A DNA stretch of 64,000 bases from assembly GCA_037043015.1 (NCBI GenBank), contig CM073322.1, positions 24,580,364-24,644,363 of the forward strand. Direction: 5' to 3'. Below are positions 35,051 through 45,767 of the stretch, in pieces. How positions within the stretch are numbered: position 1 is the first letter of the stretch; every line of letters starts with the position of its first letter. The stretch comes from Bryum argenteum. Lineage: Eukaryota; Streptophyta; Bryopsida; Bryales; Bryaceae. Below the pieces are notes generated by a model. It searched no databases. It worked only from the letters and a program-made list of their open reading frames with translations, and was not told the origin of the DNA. The position numbers and the translations under genes were made by a program.

Positions 35051-35135
35051 ACATAGGATTCTCGATCATCTTGTCAATCGAATTCAACGCCGCATGCGGT
35101 TGTTTTTGCGTGGGTTGCCGCCACTGAGCTTAGCG

Positions 35136-38100
35136 ATGGAGTACCTTGACCTAAATCTCCCACCGGAAGTGCCGTCTCGCCTGGGATCAGCTCGAGATTT
35201 GTTTGTGTTCCGTGCGGAGAATGCAACAGTCTGCACACCTAGAAATACGGCAAGGTCGTCCAGAAGGTCGGTGTCTTGTGAGGGCATTCAAGATCTGGAT
35301 GCTGCTTTCCGAGAGGGACCGCACTCGAAATATCTGTCGATGCACGGTCACAAGCTGTTGAAGATACGCGAAGCCTTGCAGATTCCACCTCCCGGACCAT
35401 TTACATGGAAAGATCTCCGCTTTGGGCGTGGAAGGCGAGAGGTTTACGAATCCTCCACTACGAGAGTCCGAACATGTGCATAGGATCACCAATTCAAGAG
35501 GAAGCGGTCAAGCTCATGGCCTACATTCCTTGGGAACGCCTGCAGGATTTTATCAAAGGTGAAGAATCCCAGAGAAAAGACGTAGAAACAACATTTGTAC
35601 GTGACAAATTTGTCCCCACGAATGTTGGTGAGAAGACTACCTTTCGCTGGAACTGCCGCATCGAATATCACGGTATCATAAGTACTCTTTCAATTGAACG
35701 ATGTAGGAGAGGGATAGTACCAAGGACTTTGCCTCATCACTAACTCTAAGTGCGTCTATAAATTGCTAACACGGTATCGGGTATCATTTATCGCTAAGCT
35801 ATTATCGGTTATGTGCGTTCAACGTAGATGGTGTTGTCGATGCGGACCAAGACAAGAGGGACAAGGTTGTTCCTATCACACAAGATATGGCTCCTCGGGC
35901 AAGAGGATATAATCGGAAAGGAAAGCGGGTTTTATTCGGACGTGGTCGAGAGGCCCCTCGTGCGGCGGAGAACGAAAGAGGAGGCTCTATGAAGGTGGGG
36001 TGCCAGTGTAGGTTTAGTGTAGGAAGGTACTACTTCTTACCTTCAATTGCTGAGATATCGTACTTTGTGAAAGACCACGTTGATTCCGATGGTATTATCG
36101 TTCACGATAAACTGAATGTGCGTGTCGGGAGGCTTCGATTTCGTAAATACATATCGGACGAAGTTCGAGACTGGGTTCTCCGCCAATTTGATGAGTCTGT
36201 TCCTATGGAAGCAATCAAACAAAAGCATCAGAGATTAGTTCTGAAAGCACGCGATGAAGGCACACTTACTGCATCGCGAGATTGCTTCCTCAGCATGGAA
36301 GATATCCGTAACATATGCGGTGTTCGTTCCCAAGAATTGTACAAGAAGCATGATAATGATCTTTGAAAGCGTCACGAATGTGGGTTAGAGAGAATCCTGA
36401 CATGGTCTTCTACTACCAAGATCCTGGAACGAAGATAGAAGGGGTGATGAACTCCGATAACGTACCTTTCGTGATAGGTATTCAAACCCAATTCCAAAGG
36501 AAGATGATGCTCCAATACGGGCATCATAGCATCATCGCCATTGACGGCACTTTCGCCACAAACAACAAAAAGGTTAGCTCCATCTGCTGATAGAAGTGGC
36601 CAGTCTATGTCGATGTAATACTAAAAATCTCCTGACCTGCTCTATCTATTGTCGCGTACAGTATCCACTATTTACCATGATGGTGTTTGACGACTGGCGG
36701 AACGGGGTGCCGGTGGCATTTGTTATTACTGCCAAATCAAAACAAAGTGATTTGGCGCCTTGGATGCATGCTCTAAAAGAGAAGCTGCGCCTCTTTAACC
36801 CCGAGTGGAGACCCACAGCATTCGTACTAGATGACGCCAACAATGAGATTAACTCCCTCCGGTACGCATCACCTATTGACCTGTAAAGAAGATATGCAGA
36901 AGACCTGGTAGTTTAGTATCATCTCTCGGCTACTACTTCCGGCATAGTATCGTGTAACTGATATCGTATATCCTATATCGTGTACGTCTCAAGGGGATAT
37001 CGTCTAGGTGATATCGTGCACATGTCCCGCGATGAAAATTTACAACGTGTGATGGTACGCATCACAGCAGGGGAAGTATGGCCGAATCTTCACTCTTTTT
37101 ATGCTTATGGCATGTCCGTCGGCGTGGCGGAAAGAACGCTGCTAAAAACTAAAAGCAGATGGAGGGAGACGAGAGCCATTGCTCGAGAGAATGAGGGGAC
37201 CTCATGTACATTTCCGAGACCCCAAGTGATATAGAGGAACCATCCCGGAGGGGACCAGACTCTAGAATTTGGACACTACTAGAGTGGGTACAACATGTCT
37301 ACAACGAAGCTAAGGCCCGCCTTCCAGCCGCAGACGCGTATTGGAGGTATTTCGATCACGAATGGATCCCAAAAATCAAAATGTGGGTAGTAGGCGATAG
37401 GAGAATACCCCATGCTGGACAGGAAACTACAGCTGCGATTGAGTCATTTCATTCTAATATGAAGGCTGTACTACGGCAATCTAAGAAGAAGCTTATCGGT
37501 CGAAGGATGGACCGCTTATCTACGAGCTCACGGGAATGTTATTGAGAAATACGACTATTCGCATTGGAGCAAGCAAAACGGGTTTGTGAAGAACAAAAAG
37601 CTAAGAGAAGTGATGGTGAATTCTATCATCCAAGCGAAAACCATCCCGATAGGAATGTAGTCCTTCCCCTATATGCAGGGAGGTCCCGCCTTGGTGAGAT
37701 CATCCAAAAGAGGTCATATCGTTTACGCGATACACAATCCTTGTCTTGAGTGGGCGGTATGCGAGTGTGTTCACTCTCGAAAGGTAATATTTGCAAGCAT
37801 TAAGTCAAAGTTCTATCGTTAGCAAGACTGACCGGCCGAAGGCACGATAGCTCGATTTTTGGGCGGTTTACGAGGAACGACTCAAGGTGGTATGGAGAAC
37901 TCTGTTGAACATTAACCAAAGAACATCGAGGCTAGGCATGAGCTTCCTATCACCGACATTACGGATGTTAGGGACGAAATTCCGCCAACAAAGACATGAA
38001 GACTTAGAGAGAAAGTACCTATCGGAGATGCTCCACCGGGTCGAATTGGGAGAGGTGCTGGAAGACGATTACGACCGTATGCACCAAAACGATAATGAAA

Positions 38101-38355
38101 CTCCTAGACAAAGCATATCGAGAGCCTCTCCTAGCTCGACATGTTGATGCTGGTCTCCGGAGTTTGGATGCGACCGTATCAAGGTTGGAGGCCGAGATTG
38201 CTGCAGGAATGCTCCATCCCCTCCAGGAAATTGCTCCACCTCTCCGTTCTAACCGAGACGGGTTAGGGATGAGATCCCGGAGACTTACGGATTTCTTGGA
38301 ATCTAGAGGTTATCGGGTGAGATCCCATGCTCCTCCAGAGAACTTAACTCAATGA
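35136..38355 (+). pseudogene. MULE transposase gene, frame-broken
   Basis: It starts MEYLDLNLPPE (35136). An N-terminal open stretch is followed by a zinc-knuckle-like part GCQCRF...HVDSDGIIVH (35.99-36.11 kb). The DDE core follows: first Asp in IIAIDGTFATNNKK, then after a probable intron (36573-36661, GT-AG, phase 0) YPLFTMMVFDDWRNGVPVAFVI. The second Asp is in FVLDDANNE, and a Glu-bearing block ETTAAIESFHSNMK lies near 37.43-37.46 kb. A SWIM-like CxCx(n)CxH motif (37770-37802) is split between two frames and followed by a stop. Frame changes are also evident near 36.36 kb and 37.51 kb. The C-x-W-H block expected after VWPNL is degenerate. It is probably inactive unless unrecognised introns rescue it; the weak positions are not explained by GT-AG introns I could find. 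Confidence 0.75.
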
Positions 38356-38359
38356 CCTA

Positions 38360-38985
38360 GAGTTTTTCTGCCTTCAGTATCGGTCTCATCAGATCTTGAC
38401 TTATCGTCTAAACCGTCTTTAGTATCGGGCACATCCTCTCTTCTATGTACTATCGTTCAGACTATCTTGAGTCCCGGTTGCAGCCCTTCGTGTATGGACT
38501 ATCGTCCATACTTGTCTTGAGTATCGGCATGACCTATCGTGTATGTATTGTCGTTCCGGACTATCGTCCACATGGTTTCCGGTATCGGACAGATCCGTCC
38601 GTGTATGGATTGTCGTGAACGCGCTGTCGGATATCACGCCCACTTTGTTGCTTACGCACTCTTCATATACATTCTTCAGGCACATTGTTCAGCGAAACAC
38701 TTAAGTGCTCTTCAATGTCTGAATGCCTCTCGTAAACCCCCCATAATATTAGAATATCATTTATTTATACACGTGAAAAATGTACAATTTTACAATCTAT
38801 GAGTTTGTACAATCGTATCTGCACGTTAAGATAACGAGAAGGTTTCCCACATAGGTCCGTATCGAGTAACTCCTACGTATATGACCTATCGTGAACATTC
38901 AAAAACTATCGCCTATCGCCTATCCCATATCCTCTATACATAATCGCCTGTCCCCTATCGCCTAACCCCTATACACTATCGCCTG
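38360..38985. repeat. TATCG-rich spacer between convergent MULE genes
   Basis: Non-coding spacer with dense CTATCG and GTATCGG blocks, including inverted pairs such as GACTATCGTCCATAC. The last 130 bases are a degenerate tandem of CCCCTATCGCCTAT-like units (about 38900-39020), which run into the end of the Ulp1 frame. Confidence 0.75.
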
Positions 38986-38989
38986 TCCC

Positions 38990-40729
38990 CTATCGCCTAT
39001 CCCCTATCGCCTTTGGCCTATCGCGCGTCTTCTTCGACGACTTCGGCTTATCCCCCTGAAATACAATCTTCCTGGGCACTAAGTCCTTCCCTCGTAGGCC
39101 CTTCGGGTCCTTCACATTCGGTTTCGGCTTCGAAGATGGCTTTGAAGATGGCTTCGAAGATGGCTCCGTCATGGGTAGGTTATCGGGCGCGGTGGGTAAT
39201 TCTCCATCGGGTCGCTTTACGAGACAGGACTTCACATCGCGGGTTATCGTATCTCCGATACCCAGCCAGGGTTTTTGTAGGGAAATGGAACTCCTCGCCG
39301 TGTTGGGACTCAGTACGGTCAAGTCGCAGGGCAATTCCTCCTCCATCAACTCTGCGGGCCCCAACGTTTTAGTATCGTATAGGTAAGGTTGATCGAATCT
39401 TCCGCCGGGAAATACAATTTCCCTGTACAATGCCTGCATAAGCCACAGTCGAGCCTTCTTTCCGGGCCATTCCTGCCATTCGTAGCCGAACAACTTCTCC
39501 CTCGGCAACTGCTGATTATTTCCACGGAGGAGCACATACTCCCAAAACGCAAGGCTGGCGACGTACCCGCACTCCCAAAGTTCCCCCTGCATCGGAACCT
39601 TCAGCTTCACCACCCTCCGCTCTTGCCAGTTCTTCCAATTGCTTGATCCAACTTTCACATGTTGCGCCAATGCCCACGCCATGTGCACTATGAACTGAAA
39701 GTTGTACGCTCGAACGTCATTGTGCATGTTCAGCGTGTCGATGTGGTACGTCACAGTGTCCTCCACTATATAGATGCTCCAGTGTCCCTTATTTTGGTAG
39801 GGAACAACTAAAGTGTTCACCAGCGGTTCCGTTGTCCGAAGCGTTCTGAATATAGAAACAACCACAGAATCCCATGTGGCGTCCTTCTCTCTCAAACAAC
39901 TAGTGATAACTTGACCTAACCAATTGTGAGTTAGGTGGTACTGCATCCGTATCTTGGGGTGTGCTCGATACACGATGTGTCGGAGCATGAAGTCCATAAA
40001 CGAGCCGTCCAACTCTCGGCTATCGCCTGTGACGCAGGTCCAGCCCGATTGATCCGTTGGTAACCCTACAGCTTTCCTGGAATCGGGACCAAATACAATC
40101 ATCGTCCAATGGACATCGCCCACCTTCTTACCCGGCGGTCTGCGCAGGGAGGTGGAAATCAAGGAAAGCACAATTAGTACACTGCTCATTCGGCAATCAA
40201 TATCCAATAACCTATACGATAGTCTGTACCCGAAAGTCTACCCCTGAGTCTCTACCCGATAGACTACTCGATAGCCTGTACGCGATAGCCTACTCGATAG
40301 CCTGTACGCGATAGCCTACTCGATAGCCTGTACGCGAGAGCCTACTCGATAGCCTGTACGCGATAGCCTACTCGATAGCCTGTACCCGATAGCCGACACA
40401 CTAGTCTCTACCCGATAGCCTACAGAGAAGACAGTACACGATAGCCTACACAGAAGTTGATTCCCGATAGCATACAGGGTGGACTACACAGAATTTAGAG
40501 AAATGAAATACCTTTCTTTCAGAAGCCTGAGTATGAGTCCCATGTTGGCTTCCACTTCGTAAGCCGTATGCGTTGCTGCCTCAAAGCACAGACTTGGCTC
40601 GAAGTTCCAATACGGCAGATCGGAAGTGCGTTGAATGGCATGCTCACGAATCATACAAGTATAAGGAGGATTCGGCGAGTATGGCTTTAACTCAATCGTG
40701 GAATGAGTCCGGGATAGAATACTATCCAC
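38990..40729 (-). CDS. Ulp1/SENP-type (C48) cysteine protease exons of the MULE accessory gene
   Basis: This is a predicted SUMO/ubiquitin-like protein peptidase carried by the transposon. Two minus-strand segments join in phase: about 40729..40512 (ending GLILRLLKE) and 40139..38990 (RPPGKKVGDVHWTMIVFG...). The intron of 372 bp is GT-AG, leaving AG plus A as an Arg codon. The catalytic set is present in order: His in NKGHWSIYIV, Asp in YHIDTLN, and Gln-Cys in MQGELWECGYVA, the usual Ulp1 H-D-Q-C arrangement. The C-terminal ~130 residues are basic and Ser/Pro/Lys-rich with a short SSKP repeat. The intron holds a 26-bp tandem array. The upstream boundary near 40.73 kb is in a different frame from the long ORF before it, so either a frameshift or an unseen junction lies there. 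Ulp1-like genes are known cargo of KAONASHI MULEs; the role in transposition is unknown. Confidence 0.75.
40257..40388. repeat. 26-bp tandem array of CGATAGCCT units
   Basis: The unit CGATAGCCTACTCGATAGCC plus TGTACG recurs about five times with a 26-bp period, for example at 40283 and 40309. Looser CGATAG repeats extend on both sides (about 40205-40480). It lies within the probable intron of the Ulp1 gene. Confidence 0.92.
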
Positions 40730-42207
40730 GGTTCATTCCGCTCAACGCCTGCCTTTATCTCTGCCAACGTCTCCTCAATCCACTCCTTCGATACATTGGC
40801 CTGTTCAAAACCAGGAGGAACACCATCTGATTCAGACGGAGAATCAAGTATGATTTCATCCATGTAGATTACATCCGCTCCAGATAGCGGAAAAGCGTGC
40901 TCCGGTACTTCTCCAGTTATGTTGGTCGTGGGAATTACTTGGATGCGTCTGAACCCGCTCTCAGTCAAAGGCATTGGCGCGCATTGCGATAAATCAAAAG
41001 CAGACCCTAGACTGCAGGATGCTTTCGGAGTGCGCAAACCCTGCCCGAGAGATATGTCGTGCATTACCTGAGTCCAACCAATTGTCGTCTCGTCTACGCT
41101 AGAAGCAGCGGCGTCTGTAGGCGCTGAAGTAGGCGCTCGAGGTACATCTGCCGATGCCATGTCGGCCACGTTCTGCTGTGGGAGGGCACTATCGGGTTTC
41201 CCTTCGACCTCCCTCTCCGTAACGTTTTGGCTCGGCAGCAATATTTCCTCCAAACTCTCGGCGACTGGAACCGCCAAATCCGACTTCGGCAGCACATTAT
41301 CGTCTACCTTCTCGGGTAACCTCTCCGGCGATTCCTCCCTCTCCAGTACATCTGCCTCTACCCTCTCGGGGAACCCCTCCAAGAAGCCATCTTCCCTCAT
41401 CGGCACGAACGACTCATCTTGCCTATCGACCTCGTCAGCTGCACGCACATCCATCTCTGGCCTCTCCGCCTCCACCTCCATGGGTGTCACAGCTCCCTCT
41501 TGCCTCTCGGTTACCTCCTCACTTGGACCCACGACCTTCTCTGGCCTCTCGGCCTCCACCTCCATGGGTGAATGAACTCCCTTTTCTCCATCGGAAACCC
41601 CCGAAGTGAGACCCTCATCCATCTGTGGCCTCTCGGATTCCGCCTCCGTAGGTGTAACAGCTCCTTCTGATCTCTCAGCGACCTCCTCCGTCAGACCCAC
41701 ATCCTTCTCTCGCACGACGACCACCTCCTCCATGGGTGTGGAAGCGTCCTCTCCCGTATCCGCGGCCCCCTCCGCGATACCAAGGTCATCACCTGTGCTA
41801 TCGGCCACATCATCCGTTGATGTCTCGGCTTCCTCTACTGCTCTCTCGGTCACCTCCTCCGCCGGACTGACATGCTTCTCTGCTCCAGCGGTGCACTCCG
41901 TAAGATTAGGATCAGTCGAATCGGGAACATGAGATCCAACTTCGTAACCTCCATGCACAGCGATAAGTGCTTCCGCTCCTTCTACATCCCGCGTCTCCGT
42001 TGACATGTCCGCGGCTTTGTCCGCTACGGGTTTAAGTTCGAACCGATACCTTTCGTTGTTACAGAGCTTCGTTATCGCCTTCTTGCAATCGGTCATGTCT
42101 TGTTGTCTCGCGACCACTATAGGATGGTCGTAAACATGAGTAATCCCGTTTGGTAATTCGATCGGTTCCAGAGCGTCGGGTATATCTGCACATATCCGGA
42201 ACATCAA
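40687..42207 (-). CDS. Acidic repeat-containing MULE ORF, 506 codons
   Basis: A long uninterrupted frame with no known domain. The N-terminal part (ALEPIELPNGITHVYDHPIVVA) appears globular. The centre is Glu/Val/Ser-rich with degenerate ~30-residue repeats of the form TPMEVEAERPEMD / VTERQEGAV, strongly acidic and probably disordered. The true 5' edge is probably a splice acceptor just inside the frame (TGTGCAG before ATATACCC), so the first residues are likely intronic. It lies between the zinc-finger-like ORFs and the Ulp1 exons on the same strand and is probably an exon of one long gene. The junction phases I tested with its neighbours did not all agree, so the transcript structure is unresolved. 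Confidence 0.55.
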   Translation of the reverse strand: MMFRICADIPDALEPIELPNGITHVYDHPIVVARQQDMTDCKKAITKLCNNERYRFELKPVADKAADMSTETRDVEGAEALIAVHGGYEVGSHVPDSTDPNLTECTAGAEKHVSPAEEVTERAVEEAETSTDDVADSTGDDLGIAEGAADTGEDASTPMEEVVVVREKDVGLTEEVAERSEGAVTPTEAESERPQMDEGLTSGVSDGEKGVHSPMEVEAERPEKVVGPSEEVTERQEGAVTPMEVEAERPEMDVRAADEVDRQDESFVPMREDGFLEGFPERVEADVLEREESPERLPEKVDDNVLPKSDLAVPVAESLEEILLPSQNVTEREVEGKPDSALPQQNVADMASADVPRAPTSAPTDAAASSVDETTIGWTQVMHDISLGQGLRTPKASCSLGSAFDLSQCAPMPLTESGFRRIQVIPTTNITGEVPEHAFPLSGADVIYMDEIILDSPSESDGVPPGFEQANVSKEWIEETLAEIKAGVERNEPWIVFYPGLIPRLS

Positions 42208-42289
42208 AACTCAGCGCTTTCGTAAATGTATATCATAATAAGAATAGCCTAAACCCGAACATGATAAGATGATAAAACATGGACGATAA

Positions 42290-42706
42290 TTACATGTTGT
42301 GCTTCCAATGAAGTGGAGGTCGAGGTCTTCTCGTAGTAAGCACATATCGTCTAGTGTATGCCATGGCGAGATATGCGCTAGGAAGGCATCCGATAACCCA
42401 CTTCGCGGGACCTCGTTCTCGTGTCTGCTTCACCAAGTCGATAATTGCTCGGGCCCGAACATAAGAGATGAACGTGTTCGGGGCCACCCCACTATCGGGC
42501 ATACTCCCATCAAGTCGATCAAAGAGAGCCTCAACTTGAGGTTCTCCGTCACCATACTCGACCTCATTTGAACAACATCCATCCCCATCACTTATCGTAT
42601 AGGTGAAAGGCGCCTTCCCATCCGTTAATTGCCCTCTCCCGCAATTTCCCAAGTCGTTCGCGGCTAACTTTCGTGTTCGGGTGACACATATTGTTTCCAT
42701 CTGCAA
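42290..42706 (-). CDS. Probable exon of the MULE accessory gene (138 codons)
   Basis: The open frame contains FISYVRARAIIDLVKQTRERGPAKWVIGCLPSAYLA-type sequence without a recognised family. It is preceded on its strand by a good acceptor (CTTTGCAG, before 42700) and followed by a donor candidate (CAACAT before GTAATT, 42293). An overlapping second frame near 42.59-42.79 kb also looks protein-like, so a frameshift is possible. It is most likely an internal exon between the ORFs at 42.86-44.37 and 40.69-42.21 kb. Confidence 0.5.
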   Translation of the reverse strand: MQMETICVTRTRKLAANDLGNCGRGQLTDGKAPFTYTISDGDGCCSNEVEYGDGEPQVEALFDRLDGSMPDSGVAPNTFISYVRARAIIDLVKQTRERGPAKWVIGCLPSAYLAMAYTRRYVLTTRRPRPPLHWKHNM

Positions 42707-42854
42707 AGAACGGAGTACCCGATAAGTACAATGCTAGATATCGCTTATACGATAACCAACAAGGACAGACTTCGTTACACGACACATACACTCTCGTATC
42801 CGATAATCAAGAAAGTAAACCGAATGAATATCGGGTGCCCGATAGGAAGGAAGC

Positions 42855-44366
42855 TTACGGAGAATTAAAGCCCTTGGTGATGAACCAACACTTCGAAGTC
42901 TTGCCTCTCGCGGGCGATGCTCGATTCAACGCGCGCTTTCTTGAGCGTATCCACAATCGTTTGCGCCGCACGTCGTGTGTCCATGGCATTGGCGGGAGCA
43001 GCGGTCGAATGAGGTCATTTGCAGCGGTGTAGTGGAAAAGCATGTTATGATTCCAATGCAATGACTCCCATTCTAAACCATGAACAGCATCGTATGTAGC
43101 CATCCGCTCCCGGAAGACAGCTTCGCGTGATTCCAATGCTCGCCTGGCTTTCGCCTTACCCGATACATCCCAATCACGCAGATCAGACTCGCGTTCTAAG
43201 AATGCCCATGTGCTGCTTATGGAGTTCATCCAGAACTCCGGAGGTGGTTCCTCCCATGGTGATTCCACGTGACCGCAAATAACTTTGCACGCGTCCAACT
43301 CCCACTTCGGGACATCGGCAATGAACGCCTGCCCGATAGCAGTCTTGAAGGGCATTGCGTTCCTCCCCTGTCCCACTAACTCCGCGACCATGCGTTTCAG
43401 GTCTTCCAAATCCTGCACACTGGACAGCGCACCATCCGCAACTAACCCGTGCGTGAGGAGGATGTAAAGGGCAGTCCTTGGGAGAGGCTCCGGAGTCTTC
43501 ATACTATACCCGCGGAACACCTCCTCTCGTACACGCTCCATGTGTGTAGTACGTGCCGAATCCAGTTGTTTCGCCTTGAATCGGAACTGTGAGTCTTCCC
43601 ACCTTCTTTCCCCCACTATTCTCCTAAACTGCTCCAGGTACTCAGACACATCTTCATCCTCGTCACTGCTATCCGATAGCTCTTCTGCTGCCCTATTGAC
43701 TACCTTGTACGCACTCGCATCTGCTTGAGAACCACCTTCTATACGAACACCAGGAGAATTTGTTGCTTCCAGTTGGTCTCTCTGCAAGGCCGAGATAGTT
43801 CTCTCAGAACTGGAAGGCGGATGAGAGTCGTGGCCGAGAGCCTCGTCCTCTCGGGTATCGTCATGGACACCATCCGCATGACCATCGTCCCCGATAGGAT
43901 CCACATACTCCGAAGTATCGTTCATTGGAGCCGGTGATTGATGTCCGCCATCATCATCGTCGTTGTTCCCTTCGTCAGATGCATCATCAGCTTCTGAATC
44001 CACCCGTGCACGAGAGGCCGAACTACGCGTCTTGCGTGGGCGAGTACTGTCATCGGACCTCTCGTCCCGTCTCTTCGATAACACAGTCCCTCTACGCCTC
44101 CTCTGGGGTTTCTCTGATACCTCAGGCACACTCCGGAAAACCGCTATGGCTCTCTCCTCGTCTGACGCATCTTGTATGTCCTTCAGAAACTTAGCTACCC
44201 CAGGGATATCGAGGTTGGGGTACGTCTGGCATCTTACCGGTTTCTTAGGACACTTCGCATGAAAGAGATGAATGTTGAGTCTGTGCTTCTGGAAGTGCGC
44301 CTGGCAATGAGGACATTTGTACATCTTCACTTTGTTGTCGTGTTTGTCAATGACCGTCTCGCACAT
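42855..44366 (-). CDS. Zinc-finger-like N-terminal MULE ORF, 503 codons
   Basis: A long continuous frame starting MCETVIDKHDN. Residues ~15-45 contain YKCPHCQAHFQKHRLNIHLF followed by HAKC, a CxxC...H...(H/C) zinc-finger-like cluster. A long acidic Ser/Asp/Glu-rich stretch and a helical region (SEYLEQFRRIVGERRWEDSQ) follow. The C-terminal part is globular-looking (PRTALYILLTHGLVADGALS, EFWMNSISSTWAFLE, LEWESLHWNHNMLFHYTAAN). The frame ends just after a GTAAGC donor (42858), suggesting that it splices onward. I infer this is the 5' exon of the transposon gene that ends in the Ulp1 domain. Confidence 0.6.
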   Translation of the reverse strand: MCETVIDKHDNKVKMYKCPHCQAHFQKHRLNIHLFHAKCPKKPVRCQTYPNLDIPGVAKFLKDIQDASDEERAIAVFRSVPEVSEKPQRRRRGTVLSKRRDERSDDSTRPRKTRSSASRARVDSEADDASDEGNNDDDDGGHQSPAPMNDTSEYVDPIGDDGHADGVHDDTREDEALGHDSHPPSSSERTISALQRDQLEATNSPGVRIEGGSQADASAYKVVNRAAEELSDSSDEDEDVSEYLEQFRRIVGERRWEDSQFRFKAKQLDSARTTHMERVREEVFRGYSMKTPEPLPRTALYILLTHGLVADGALSSVQDLEDLKRMVAELVGQGRNAMPFKTAIGQAFIADVPKWELDACKVICGHVESPWEEPPPEFWMNSISSTWAFLERESDLRDWDVSGKAKARRALESREAVFRERMATYDAVHGLEWESLHWNHNMLFHYTAANDLIRPLLPPMPWTHDVRRKRLWIRSRKRALNRASPARGKTSKCWFITKGFNSP

Positions 44367-45767
44367 GTCCGATCACGCCCATGCATCTCGAGGATGAGAA
44401 GCCTTGCGTCCATCGGGGCCCATTCCTCCTTCCGAAGTGTGTTTTTTCCACCCCAAAGACTGCTCAACCTTCTTGGTATCCGGGTTGTACTTGATGCGAG
44501 TTGCCTTCAATTCGATATTGGATGCCGATAAAGCGGCCTTGCATGCGCATATTGATCCAAATTTTTCCCATATCTCTGCGAGTCTCTACGAAATCACACA
44601 TGGTAGAGATTTGCATACTGACTCGTCGATGTCGATAACACCAAAACCTAGAACAAAAGATAGACAACAGACGCGACACGAGATACGAGAGACGATCGTC
44701 ATAAGCGGTAGGCGATAGGCGATAGGCATTACGAGGTAGACGATACGTCATAAGCGTTAGGCGATAGGCGTTACGAGGTAGACGATAGGCATCACGACGT
44801 AGACGATAGGCGAAACATCGACCCGTTTCTAGACAACGGATGTTGCACAACATAATCTCCAACAAAAACAACAAACGTTGCAAAACATAATCTCCAACAA
44901 AAACAACAAGCATTCCTAACCATAATCTCCAACAAAAACAAGTATTAACGCTCTACAATCGGCAATTCTCCATTTCTCGAGTAAGCCCTATCGTGACGCA
45001 AAAAAAAAATCGAACAAAGACAAATTCAAGATACCAAAGACTACTTTTGTCAATCCATAAAATTCTGCTTCAACACCTATCGTGAATGCGACCTACCACC
45101 AACGTTAACTGAATTATGGAGATATGCATTCTCGTATGGGCGACATTCCTCGTTCTAACATGACGCCAAATTATTTGCATTCGACCACCAATAAACCAAA
45201 CTCTAAACCCTAATTGCGGAAGTGAGCTCCATGTCGCTTGTTCGATCGTCACAACTTAAAACGCTACACACCGAGGCGTAAACGACAATTCGAATAGCAA
45301 TGGCAACTCACCGGAAAGCGTCGGAATCGAAAATGTGGGAGAGTTTTCCGCAATCGACGAAGCGTAGGAGGAGCGCCACGGAATTTCCACGAGAATGCGC
45401 GAAGATGGCAAATGAAGTCGAGTTTGCCAAAGGCAAACGTTGCCATTCCAAAGATGCCAAACCTTGCATGGGCGAAATGACGCGAGCAATGATGGCGTCC
45501 ACTTCGAGCGCCGCCCTCGTCCTCGACGGCCGCCACTTCCAACATTTGAAGTGATAACTCACTAATTTTTTTATCATTTCACCATCGTGCATACCGATTC
45601 AAAAAAAGAATACTATCAAAACACTCAAAACCTCATCATTCCGTCTCATCGGACACCGGATTCGCAAATCTCACACATCGCATTCCGCTCAGCGCATCGG
45701 ATGTGACATGTTGGTTATGATATCATGGATGAATGAAAACTAGTACCGAGAACATATAAATGGATGA
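44367..45767. other. MULE non-coding region with short tandem repeats
   Basis: This is the interval between the 5' end of the minus-strand ORFs and the right inverted repeat. At about 44700-44815, units like GGCGATAGGC(G/A)TTACGAGGTA repeat. At about 44845-44945, CATAATCTCCAACAAAAACA recurs three times. Overlapping short frames near 45.26-45.59 kb have no recognisable product. It may hold the promoter of the accessory gene. Confidence 0.6.

Noticed and set aside
40205-40490. Tandem CGATAGCC array considered as a CRISPR-like array
   Set aside because: Units are directly contiguous without unique spacers, and the context is a plant transposon intron.
41159-41932. Ser/Thr-rich plus-strand frames opposite the acidic MULE ORF
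   Set aside because: Complement of a repetitive Glu/Val-rich minus-strand frame. Low complexity and no start or splice support.
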